A stretch of DNA of 35,093 bases from Desulfobulbaceae bacterium (GTDB lineage: Bacteria; Desulfobacterota; Desulfobulbia; Desulfobulbales; Desulfobulbaceae): the NCBI GenBank assembly GCA_026987195.1, contig JALSNC010000183.1, positions 1 through 35,093 on the forward strand, read 5' to 3'. The number at the start of each line of letters is the position of its first letter. The stretch's first letter is position 1. A program made the position numbers and the translations under genes. The notes below the pieces were generated by a model that was not told the DNA's origin, ran no database searches, and saw nothing but the letters and a program-made list of their open reading frames with translations. Of this stretch, positions 26,218-33,329 are shown in pieces.

Positions 26218-26274
26218 CCAATCCATCAGTCAGGCAAGTCCGTTGACCAGAGAGCTTTGTAAAGGTGCCGCTGG

Positions 26275-26312
26275 TTCAGGTCGTTTTGTTGTGCCGATAG
26301 CGGTGAACCGCT
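26275..26312 (+). repeat. Dispersed repeat B, copy 5 (with insertion)
   Basis: GTTCAGGTCGTTTTGTTGTG followed by ccgatagcggtgaaccgc. It is longer than other copies by several bases in the middle but keeps the GTTCAGGT start and GCCGATAGCGGTGAAC end. Confidence 0.5.
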
Positions 26313-26428
26313 GCATAACTTTCCACACCGGCCGGTACCAGCCTATACCCGTAATCACTGCAAGAGCGGCGGTCAACCGGGGGTGACGGATTCCTGCGCC
26401 CGCCCCCTGCCCTTCCAGGTCCGTTGTG

Positions 26429-26497
26429 ACCCCTCACGGGATGGCTGACCGCCGGCAGCCGCGAGCGCGTGCCGATGGCGTACTGCCGGACTTTTAC
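26429..26497 (-). repeat. Repeat D (copy 2) joined to a half copy of repeat A
   Basis: 26429-26446 is the exact reverse complement of the 18-base core of repeat D at 24503-24520. From about 26446 to 26497 the minus strand reads GTAAAAGTCCGGCAGTACGC followed by catcggcacgcgctcgcgg, a half copy of repeat A. It ends two bases before the stop of the prephenate gene. Confidence 0.7.
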
Positions 26498-26498
26498 G

Positions 26499-28181
26499 TC
26501 AGGTCATCCGGCCGAGCACCTCGTCCACCGCCTTGGCCTGGGCCATCCTGGCCTCGAGAAAATCACGGGTCAGGTGGGTGGAGTTGGTATTGATCAGTTC
26601 ACTCAGTTCCCGGATACAGGCGTTGTCCGCCATCTCGACAACCCGCTTCATGTTCCCGACAAAATCGCGTACGATCTTGCGGGAATCGCCGGAGGTGGCC
26701 ATGATCTCGGCATAGGTCTGCGGATTCTGCGAATGGACCCGGGCCATGGCCAGGATGGGATAGAGCGAGGTCAGGGTGCTGTGGCTGGCGATATCGTCGG
26801 CCGTGATCCCGTTCTCCTGAAGCGTCATGGCCAGGGCCACCGAGATGACCGTGGGCAGCTTCTGGCCCACGCCCATGAGCAGGTCATGCCTGGAGGGAGA
26901 ATCGTGGTAGATATCGGCGCCATGTTTGTAGAGAAAGGCCTCGAACTCACTGCAGAACCTGCCGCTGCGCGGTGTCCTGACCACGATGGCGTTCTTGTCC
27001 TTCATGGTGGCGGCCTGGGGTCCCCAGAGGTTGTGGACCAGCATGACCTCCACCCCCTCGCCGGTACTCTCGAGGGCGGCCTGCAGGGTGGTCTCCGACT
27101 CGCCGGCCAGCAGGATCAGGGCCTTGCCGTCGTCGATCAGGGGGCCGAAGGTACGCACGGTCTCGGCGGTGGCCGAGATGGGCACGCAGACCACCACCAC
27201 GTCCACCAGATCGATCATCTCCTCGGGCCGCAGCCGGGTGGTACGGCCGGTGAGCAGGACCCGGTAGCCCTCGCTCTCCAGCCGGTCGGCAAACCACCTG
27301 CTCATGTCGCCGGTGCCGATGAAGCCGAACGAGCGGATGTGCTTGGTCCGCATGTCCACCCGGGGAAAGCTGCCCAGGAGCCGGATGACCCCTTTCTGCT
27401 GGATCACCCGCTCCTCGATGTGCTGCACGGCCTCGGACAGGACACGGTCGTGGATGTGGCCCTCGGCCTCGATATAGATCTGCAGCTTCTGGGTCTTTAT
27501 GTCGTTTTCCGAGCGCAGGTCGAGAATATTGATGCCACGGCGGGAAAACTCGCCCAGGATATCCACCAGCATCCCCACCCGGTCGTCCAGAGGCTTGGTG
27601 ATGAAGACGGTGGCGTCATAGCCCGTGGCCACGGCCAGTTCCGGTCCCAGCACCGCGTAGCGGGTGCGATTGTGCGGCACCACCTCCCGCTCGATGATGT
27701 GGAGGCCATGCGCCCGCAGCATCTCCTCGGTATCGATGACGCCGCGGTGGGCCGTGCCCTGTTGCCGGACCTCCTCCATGGCCCGCTCCAGGTTCTGGAC
27801 ACTCATCAGGGCGATATCTTCGAAGGTGCTGCCGATATACTCCTCGCACTGCCGGAAGACCGAGGGCTTGCCGATGAGCAGCTCCAGGTCGCCGGCCCGG
27901 TCGTCGGCATCGAAGACGCCCAGGGAAAGATGGGAGTCCAGGACGATATTGTCGATCCAGTAGCCGGACCTGATCTTGTCAAAGAGACGGAAATACTGTT
28001 TATTTTCTCCCTCCCGGGTATTATAGATGGGCACGATGGCCAGCTGGACCTCGCCGCTGACAAAGGCCTGGATCAGGGCCCTGGTGTGGGGGTAGAGCCT
28101 GATCCGGGCGCCGGTGGCATAGAGGGACGCGGCCTGCCAGGCATGGGATTTTTCAGGACCAAGGGTTGCGACGGTGATCAT
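26499..28181 (-). CDS. Fused prephenate dehydratase-ACT-prephenate dehydrogenase
   Basis: 560 aa. Residues 1-185 resemble prephenate dehydratase (PheA): VATLGPEKSHAWQAASLY, VQLAIVPIYNTREG, and NRTRYAVLG where T173 matches the catalytic Thr of the TRF motif. An ACT regulatory domain follows (about 190-270, FITKPLDDRVGMLVDILGEF, RRGINILDLRSEN). Residues 285-560 are a TyrA-type prephenate dehydrogenase with FGFIGTGDMS for NAD binding and the substrate His in MLVHNLWGPQ. No chorismate mutase domain is seen. One chain could thus make both phenylpyruvate and 4-hydroxyphenylpyruvate. The dehydratase half is diverged (GPEGTFS is GPEKSHA), so it may be regulatory only. The start is ATG 28179-28181; a TTG three codons earlier is possible. 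Confidence 0.85.
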   Translation of the reverse strand: MITVATLGPEKSHAWQAASLYATGARIRLYPHTRALIQAFVSGEVQLAIVPIYNTREGENKQYFRLFDKIRSGYWIDNIVLDSHLSLGVFDADDRAGDLELLIGKPSVFRQCEEYIGSTFEDIALMSVQNLERAMEEVRQQGTAHRGVIDTEEMLRAHGLHIIEREVVPHNRTRYAVLGPELAVATGYDATVFITKPLDDRVGMLVDILGEFSRRGINILDLRSENDIKTQKLQIYIEAEGHIHDRVLSEAVQHIEERVIQQKGVIRLLGSFPRVDMRTKHIRSFGFIGTGDMSRWFADRLESEGYRVLLTGRTTRLRPEEMIDLVDVVVVCVPISATAETVRTFGPLIDDGKALILLAGESETTLQAALESTGEGVEVMLVHNLWGPQAATMKDKNAIVVRTPRSGRFCSEFEAFLYKHGADIYHDSPSRHDLLMGVGQKLPTVISVALAMTLQENGITADDIASHSTLTSLYPILAMARVHSQNPQTYAEIMATSGDSRKIVRDFVGNMKRVVEMADNACIRELSELINTNSTHLTRDFLEARMAQAKAVDEVLGRMT

Positions 28182-28204
28182 GGGGTTCAAAACTCAGCAA
28201 GCAG

Positions 28205-28285
28205 GTAAAGGGGCAGCAGCACGCCATCTGCACGCGCTCGCGGCTGCCCGCATAGCGGACCATGGCCGGGCCGGTGGCGCTGTTG
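28205..28285 (+). repeat. Half copy of repeat A
   Basis: GTAAAGGGGCAGCAGCACGC followed by catctgcacgcgctcgcggct, then GCCCGCATAGCGGACCATGG. It matches the left two-thirds of the complete copy at 25812-25920. It lies in the 203-base gap between the divergent prephenate and helicase genes, where I see nothing else certain. Confidence 0.7.
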
Positions 28286-28384
28286 TATATCCGGCCGCGG
28301 CCGGACAGATGAAGGCAACCATAAAATCTGCATCATAGAATAGAATCGACAAATGATAAACCCAAAAGTAGACAACCTGGCCCT

Positions 28385-31291
28385 ATGAGCGACCACGACC
28401 GGACAGTGGCCGGCTATGTCCGGGCCCTCAAGGGTTCGCCCCGCTTCGGACCGCAGGTGGTGGCCCATCGGGTACTGGCAGCCAGAGAGCGGGTGACGGC
28501 TGTAACGGACCGGCTGCCGGAATCCCTGCATCCGCTCCTGGACGGCCTGGGCATCGACAGCCTGTACAGTCACCAGGCCGAGGCCATCGACCGGGTCCTC
28601 GGTGGCGACAGTGTGCTTGTCGCCACACCCACCGCCTCGGGCAAGAGCCTGATCTACAACCTGCCGGTCTTTGCCGGCCTCCTGGCCAATCCACTGGCCC
28701 GGGCCCTGTACCTCTTCCCGCTCAAGGCCCTGGCCCAGGATCAGCTCAGGACCATCGAGCGGATGGAAGAACTGCTCCCGGACCGTTTCGCCGGGCAACA
28801 GCTCCGGGCCGGCGCCATCTATGATGGTGATACCAGCAGCTATCAGCGCAGAAAGATCCGCGAAAACCTGCCGGCCATCCTGATCACCAATCCTGACATG
28901 CTGCACCTCTCGCTCCTGCCCTACCACGATCTCTGGAGCGGTCTGTTCGCGAACCTGACCCACATCGTCATCGACGAGGTCCACACCTATCGCGGGGTGT
29001 TCGGCTCCCACATGGCCTGGGTGCTCCGGCGCCTGCAGCGGATCTGCCGGCTCTACGGCAGCAGGCCGCTGTTTGTTCTCTCTTCCGCCACCATCGGCAA
29101 TCCCGGTGAACTGGCGGCCGAGCTGACAGGTGACGATATCCAGGTCATCGACCGTTCCGGTGCGCCCATGCCGGCCCGCAACGTCATCCTGCTCAATCCG
29201 CTGGACTCGGCCGCTGTCACCGCCACCATGCTCCTGGAGGCGGCGCTGCACCGCGGCCTGCGCACCATCGTCTATACCCGGTCCCGCAAGATGACCGAAC
29301 TGGTCACCATGTGGGCCGGCCGCCGGCTGAAACGTTTTCGGGACCGGATCGCCTCCTACCGGGCCGGATTTCTGCCCGAGGACCGGCGGCGCATTGAACG
29401 GAACCTCGCCGACGGCAGCCTGCTGGGCGTGATCTCCACCTCGGCCCTGGAACTGGGCATCGACATCGGCAGCCTGGACATCTGCATCCTGGTGGGCTAT
29501 CCAGGCTCGATGATGGCCACCTGGCAGCGGGCCGGCCGGGTGGGCCGGGGAGGAAAGGAATCACTGCTGGTCCTCGTCGGCCACGAGGATGCCCTGGACC
29601 AGTACTTCATGCGCAACCCGGACGACTTCTTCAACCGGCCGGTGGAGCCGGTGGTCCTCAATCCCCGTAACCCGGCCATTGCCCGGCAGCACCTGGTCTG
29701 TGCCGCCGCCGAACTGCCCATCGATACCGCCGATCCCCTCAACTCCGACGCCAACCGGCCCCTGCTCGACCGGCTGACCGCCGACGCCCGGCTCCTGCAA
29801 TCGGCCGACGGCACCACCTGGTTTTCCGCCCGCCGCTTGCCGCAGCGGCAGGTGCACCTGCGCGGCACCGGCGACCGTTACCGGATCCTGGCGGGCGACG
29901 ACCAGCGTCTTCTGGGCGAGATCGACGCGCACCGGGCCCTGAAGGACTGCCATCCGGGTGCCATCTACCTGCATATGGCCAGGACGTGGCACGTCGATTC
30001 CCTGGATCTCGAGGGCCACGAGGTCCGGGTCTCGGCAGCCAGTCCCGCCTACTATACGCGGGCCATGAGCGAGAAGAGCACCGAGATCCTCGCTGTCCGC
30101 GCCAGCGCCACCTGCGGCCCGGCCCGTATCCATTTCGGCGAACTCCGGGTCACCGAGGTCATCACCGGCTTTCACAAGATCCTGGTGGGCCGGCAGCAGG
30201 TCATCGGCAAGGTCCCGCTGGACCTGCCGCCGCAGATCTTCGAGACAGAGGGGTTCTGGATCGAGATCCCGGAACGACTGCGGCAGGCCTGCGTCGGGCA
30301 CCAGTACCACTTCATGGGCGGCATCCACGCCATGGAGCATGCCATCATCGGCATGCTGCCCCTGGCGGTCCTCTGCGACCGCAACGATATCGGCGGCATC
30401 TCCCATCCATGGCACGAACAGGTGCGGGGCGCGGCGGTCTTTGTCTACGACGGCTGTGCCGGCGGCGTGGGCCTGACCCGCAGGGCCTTTGCCGGTATCA
30501 GGGACCTGCTGCGGAGCACGGCCGAGGCCGTGGCCGGCTGTGCCTGCGATTCCGGCTGCCCCTCCTGTGTCCACTCGCCCAAGTGCGGCTCCGGCAACCG
30601 GCCCATCGACAAGGCGGCCTGCCTGTTCCTGCTCCGGGGCCTGCTCGACCACAGCGAACAGGCGGACATCACGACACGCCCCCTGGCCGTGAACAATGCG
30701 CCGGCCACGGCTCCATCGTTTTCCCTGCCCCGGCACTGGGGCGTATTCGATGTGGAGACCCGGTTGTCTGCGGCCGAGGTGGGGGGCTGGCACCGGGCGG
30801 AGCGGATGCGGGTGTCAGTGGCCGTACTCTACGACAGCCGGGAGGACAGGTATTGCAGTTACAGAGAAGAGGAAATGGGCAAGCTGATCGAGCACCTGTT
30901 CAGGCTGGAGCTGGTGATCGGATTCAACAACAAGCGGTTCGACAACCGGGTCCTGTCGGCCTATACCGGCCGCGATCTCGGCCGGCTGCCGTCCCTGGAC
31001 ATCCTGGAGGAGATCACCAGCCGGCTCGGCTACCGCCTCAGCCTGGACCGGCTGGCGGAACATACCCTGGGAGCGGCCAAGTCCGGCAACGGCCTGCTGG
31101 CCCTGCAGTGGTTCAGGGAGGGACGGATGGAAGAGCTGACCAGCTACTGCAGGCATGACGTGAAGATCACCCGCGACCTGTTCCTGCACGGCCTGGAAAA
31201 GGGCTATCTCCTGTTCCGCAACAAGGCCGGCAACGTGGTCCGCCTGCCGGTGGACTTTGCCGCCGCCGTCACCCGGATCCTCAGGAGATAA
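28385..31291 (+). CDS. MrfA-type DEXH helicase fused to MrfB-type exonuclease
   Basis: 968 aa. The helicase part has Walker A VATPTASGKSLIYNLP near 80, DEVH at 197-200, SSATIGNP, and motif VI QRAGRVGRGGK near 380. It then has the MrfA/Hrq1-type C-terminal region with a four-Cys zinc site, C721, C725, C728 and C734 (CDSGCPSCVHSPKC). After a linker, residues 785-960 form a DnaQ-like exonuclease: D789 and E791 in GVFDVETRL, IGFNNKRFDNRVL, and YCRHDVKITRDLF with D925. In Bacillus subtilis the same parts are two neighbouring genes, mrfA (yprA) and mrfB (yprB), which repair mitomycin C damage. Here they are one protein. The ribosome-binding site is weak. It is probably cytoplasmic nucleotide-excision-type repair. 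Confidence 0.9.
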   Translation: MSDHDRTVAGYVRALKGSPRFGPQVVAHRVLAARERVTAVTDRLPESLHPLLDGLGIDSLYSHQAEAIDRVLGGDSVLVATPTASGKSLIYNLPVFAGLLANPLARALYLFPLKALAQDQLRTIERMEELLPDRFAGQQLRAGAIYDGDTSSYQRRKIRENLPAILITNPDMLHLSLLPYHDLWSGLFANLTHIVIDEVHTYRGVFGSHMAWVLRRLQRICRLYGSRPLFVLSSATIGNPGELAAELTGDDIQVIDRSGAPMPARNVILLNPLDSAAVTATMLLEAALHRGLRTIVYTRSRKMTELVTMWAGRRLKRFRDRIASYRAGFLPEDRRRIERNLADGSLLGVISTSALELGIDIGSLDICILVGYPGSMMATWQRAGRVGRGGKESLLVLVGHEDALDQYFMRNPDDFFNRPVEPVVLNPRNPAIARQHLVCAAAELPIDTADPLNSDANRPLLDRLTADARLLQSADGTTWFSARRLPQRQVHLRGTGDRYRILAGDDQRLLGEIDAHRALKDCHPGAIYLHMARTWHVDSLDLEGHEVRVSAASPAYYTRAMSEKSTEILAVRASATCGPARIHFGELRVTEVITGFHKILVGRQQVIGKVPLDLPPQIFETEGFWIEIPERLRQACVGHQYHFMGGIHAMEHAIIGMLPLAVLCDRNDIGGISHPWHEQVRGAAVFVYDGCAGGVGLTRRAFAGIRDLLRSTAEAVAGCACDSGCPSCVHSPKCGSGNRPIDKAACLFLLRGLLDHSEQADITTRPLAVNNAPATAPSFSLPRHWGVFDVETRLSAAEVGGWHRAERMRVSVAVLYDSREDRYCSYREEEMGKLIEHLFRLELVIGFNNKRFDNRVLSAYTGRDLGRLPSLDILEEITSRLGYRLSLDRLAEHTLGAAKSGNGLLALQWFREGRMEELTSYCRHDVKITRDLFLHGLEKGYLLFRNKAGNVVRLPVDFAAAVTRILRR

Positions 31292-31296
31292 CCCGT

Positions 31297-31510
31297 AAAA
31301 GTACAGGTCTTTTCAGGTGGTTGCCGATACCGGCGAACTATCACTCACGCATGGGGGAAGCGGCATGCCGGTTTATCAGCAAATCAGAAGCTCAGGAGTC
31401 TGCAGCTCAGCAGTGCGCCACAAGTGGCCAGACGGCAAGGCGCCATGTACTGGGGCTACATAAGGCTTGCCGATCGTCCGCAGATGGCGTGCGGCTGAGC
31501 TGTTCCCTGT
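31297..31510. repeat. Composite of repeats B and A after the helicase gene
   Basis: The gap starts with GTAAAAGTACAGG (an A end), then repeat B at 31312-31346 (TTTCAGGTGGTTGCCGATAC, cggcgaactatcac). The far end, read on the minus strand, gives CAGCTCAGCCGCACGCCATC followed by tgcggacgatcgg, a diverged A arm; GCAGCTCAGCAGTGCGCCAC near 31400 is another arm. No protein-like frame is visible. Confidence 0.55.
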
Positions 31511-31522
31511 CTGCTGATACGG

Positions 31523-33115
31523 TCAACCGGCCACGGTCTGCCCCTTCAGCTCCTCCACATCGACCTCGTCCTTTTCGATCTCCATCAGGTCCTCCATGGG
31601 TGAGCCCTGCTGGAAGATGACAAAGGCCCGTTCCTGGAGTTCCGCCGCCTCTTCCGGACGGCCGGTGGCGCTGCAGAGTTCGGCCAGATTGTTGAGAGTG
31701 ACCGCGACATTGAGATGCTCGGGTCCCAGGTTCTTCTCGGCAATGGCCAGGGACTGACGATAGAGGGGCTCGGCCTCGTCGTACCGTTCCTGCAGGCGGT
31801 AGACCTCGGCCAGGTTGTTCATGATGGTGCCGATCTCGGGATGGTCATCGCCGAAGATGCCGCGGCTGATGGCCAGGGACTGACGGTAAAGCGGCTCGGC
31901 CTTGGTGTCCTCCTCCAGTTCCTCGTAGAGCCCGGCCAGCTTGTAGAGGGTGGTGCCAACGGCCGGATGGTGTTTGCCCAGCCTGGCGGCATTGATCTTG
32001 ACCGCCTGGATATAGAGCTTTCCCGCCTCCTCGTACTGCCCCATCTTCTCGCGGGTTTCGGCCATGGAATGCAGCAGCAGGCCCCGCTGCGGATGGTCCT
32101 CGCCCAGGGTGGCGAGCGCCCGGTGGTAGAGTTCCACTGCCTCGCCATACTGGCCCTCCCGGGCATGGATCACGCCAAGATCATGCTGCGCCAGGGCATA
32201 CATCTCCGGGGAACCGCTCTCGTCGGCGCATCTGAAAAACCGCTCCAGCCACTGCCGGGCCTCCTCGAACCGGCCAACCTCCCGGGCCAGGCTCGCCGCT
32301 GCCTGCAGAAAGCGGGGATTATCCGCTTCCAGCTCGATGGCGGCCTCGTATCGCTGCAGGGCCACAGCAAAATCGGCCCGCTCCTCGGCCAGACGACCGG
32401 CAAGATGGTGCGCCTGCGCCGCCAGGGGTGTTTCCGAGCCGGCCAGATCCACCAGGGCCTGTTCTGCGGCCTCGATATTGACACCTCGCAACAGGCCCAG
32501 GACAGAGGCCAGTCCCGGATAGTCGCTGTCGGCTGCGGCCTTCTCCAGGCTGTCGGCCCAGCGGTGGCAGGAGGCGCTGATCCCGGCAAAGCCCTGCTCA
32601 CCTCGAACCAGGCTGCCGGTGACGGCGCGCAGTTCGATCTCGAGCAGGGATCGTCCGTCGGTCTCCCGACGGGCCAGGAGCGCTGCCAGTTCCTTCTGCA
32701 GCCCGTGTTTGCGTTGCCCAAGGGCCGCCAGGTAGTCATCCCTGGTCCAGGCAGGCAGTTGGGCCTCTTCAGCCGGTTCCGGTTCAGATACCGGCCCGGC
32801 CTCCTCTGTCGGCTCAGGTTCTTCGGCTGCCGTCTCCGGCGTTGCATCCTCGTCAGCGGGTGCCTCTGTCCCGTCAACCTGTTCTGCCGCCTCCGGCCCG
32901 GACCGGGACCCGCCAGTATCTTCTTCCCCACTGCCGGCCGCCTCTTCCGGCGCCCCCGCATCCGCCGGGGTCGCCTCTTCAGCGGCGGCGGACCGGTCTT
33001 CTTCCGTCGCCCGGCCGCGTCCCCCGAGCAGTCTGAACAGTACCGCCAGGATCACCACGGCGATCCCCGCAACCACGATATAGAGTAATGTTGAACTGCC
33101 GCCTACCCCCTGCAT
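31523..33115 (-). CDS. Membrane-anchored TPR (kinesin light chain-like) repeat protein
   Basis: 530 aa. One transmembrane helix at about 10-28 (LLYIVVAGIAVVILAVLFRL) is followed by a very acidic, Pro/Ala/Glu-rich linker (about 35-125). Helical repeats fill the rest. The last six units are 42-residue TPRs of the kinesin-light-chain sort, with the recurring phrases LGEDHP, LGKHHP, FGDDHP and LGPEHL and repeats of EAEPLYRQSLAI. TPRs of this kind make protein-binding scaffolds. The soluble part should face the cytoplasm given the short N-terminus and Arg after the helix, but this is not certain. It stands alone, downstream of a sensor kinase in the same direction. Function unknown. Confidence 0.88.
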   Translation of the reverse strand: MQGVGGSSTLLYIVVAGIAVVILAVLFRLLGGRGRATEEDRSAAAEEATPADAGAPEEAAGSGEEDTGGSRSGPEAAEQVDGTEAPADEDATPETAAEEPEPTEEAGPVSEPEPAEEAQLPAWTRDDYLAALGQRKHGLQKELAALLARRETDGRSLLEIELRAVTGSLVRGEQGFAGISASCHRWADSLEKAAADSDYPGLASVLGLLRGVNIEAAEQALVDLAGSETPLAAQAHHLAGRLAEERADFAVALQRYEAAIELEADNPRFLQAAASLAREVGRFEEARQWLERFFRCADESGSPEMYALAQHDLGVIHAREGQYGEAVELYHRALATLGEDHPQRGLLLHSMAETREKMGQYEEAGKLYIQAVKINAARLGKHHPAVGTTLYKLAGLYEELEEDTKAEPLYRQSLAISRGIFGDDHPEIGTIMNNLAEVYRLQERYDEAEPLYRQSLAIAEKNLGPEHLNVAVTLNNLAELCSATGRPEEAAELQERAFVIFQQGSPMEDLMEIEKDEVDVEELKGQTVAG

Positions 33116-33329
33116 CTATTCAACCTCCCACAGCACGATCAGAAAACATCTCAGAGCAGTATCCTGTTCATCCGGCGTAATCCCGGCAGCCGGTCCCCGG
33201 CCGGATCGCTCCTCCCGGCACATCTTTCTTTACCCTCATTAAATCGTGTTTTTCCCTGCAATTGAAGGAGAAAAAAAACAATTTCCCGATCAGGCCAGGA
33301 AGCGGGTGGCAGCGGGACAGGGGGGAGAA
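33116..33329. other. Gap between TPR and sensor kinase genes
   Basis: 214 bases with no protein-like frame. It holds an AT-richer patch (33236-33290) with a run of eight A on the plus strand, so T on the minus strand, 45 bases past the sensor kinase stop, and TTTAATGA-like sequence that may be part of a promoter for the TPR gene. I cannot define either element. Confidence 0.3.

Noticed and set aside
25967-26221. 84-codon minus-strand frame in the repeat region
   Set aside because: Low-complexity, no ribosome-binding site, and in a different frame from the more protein-like 36-residue membrane peptide at 26107-26217.
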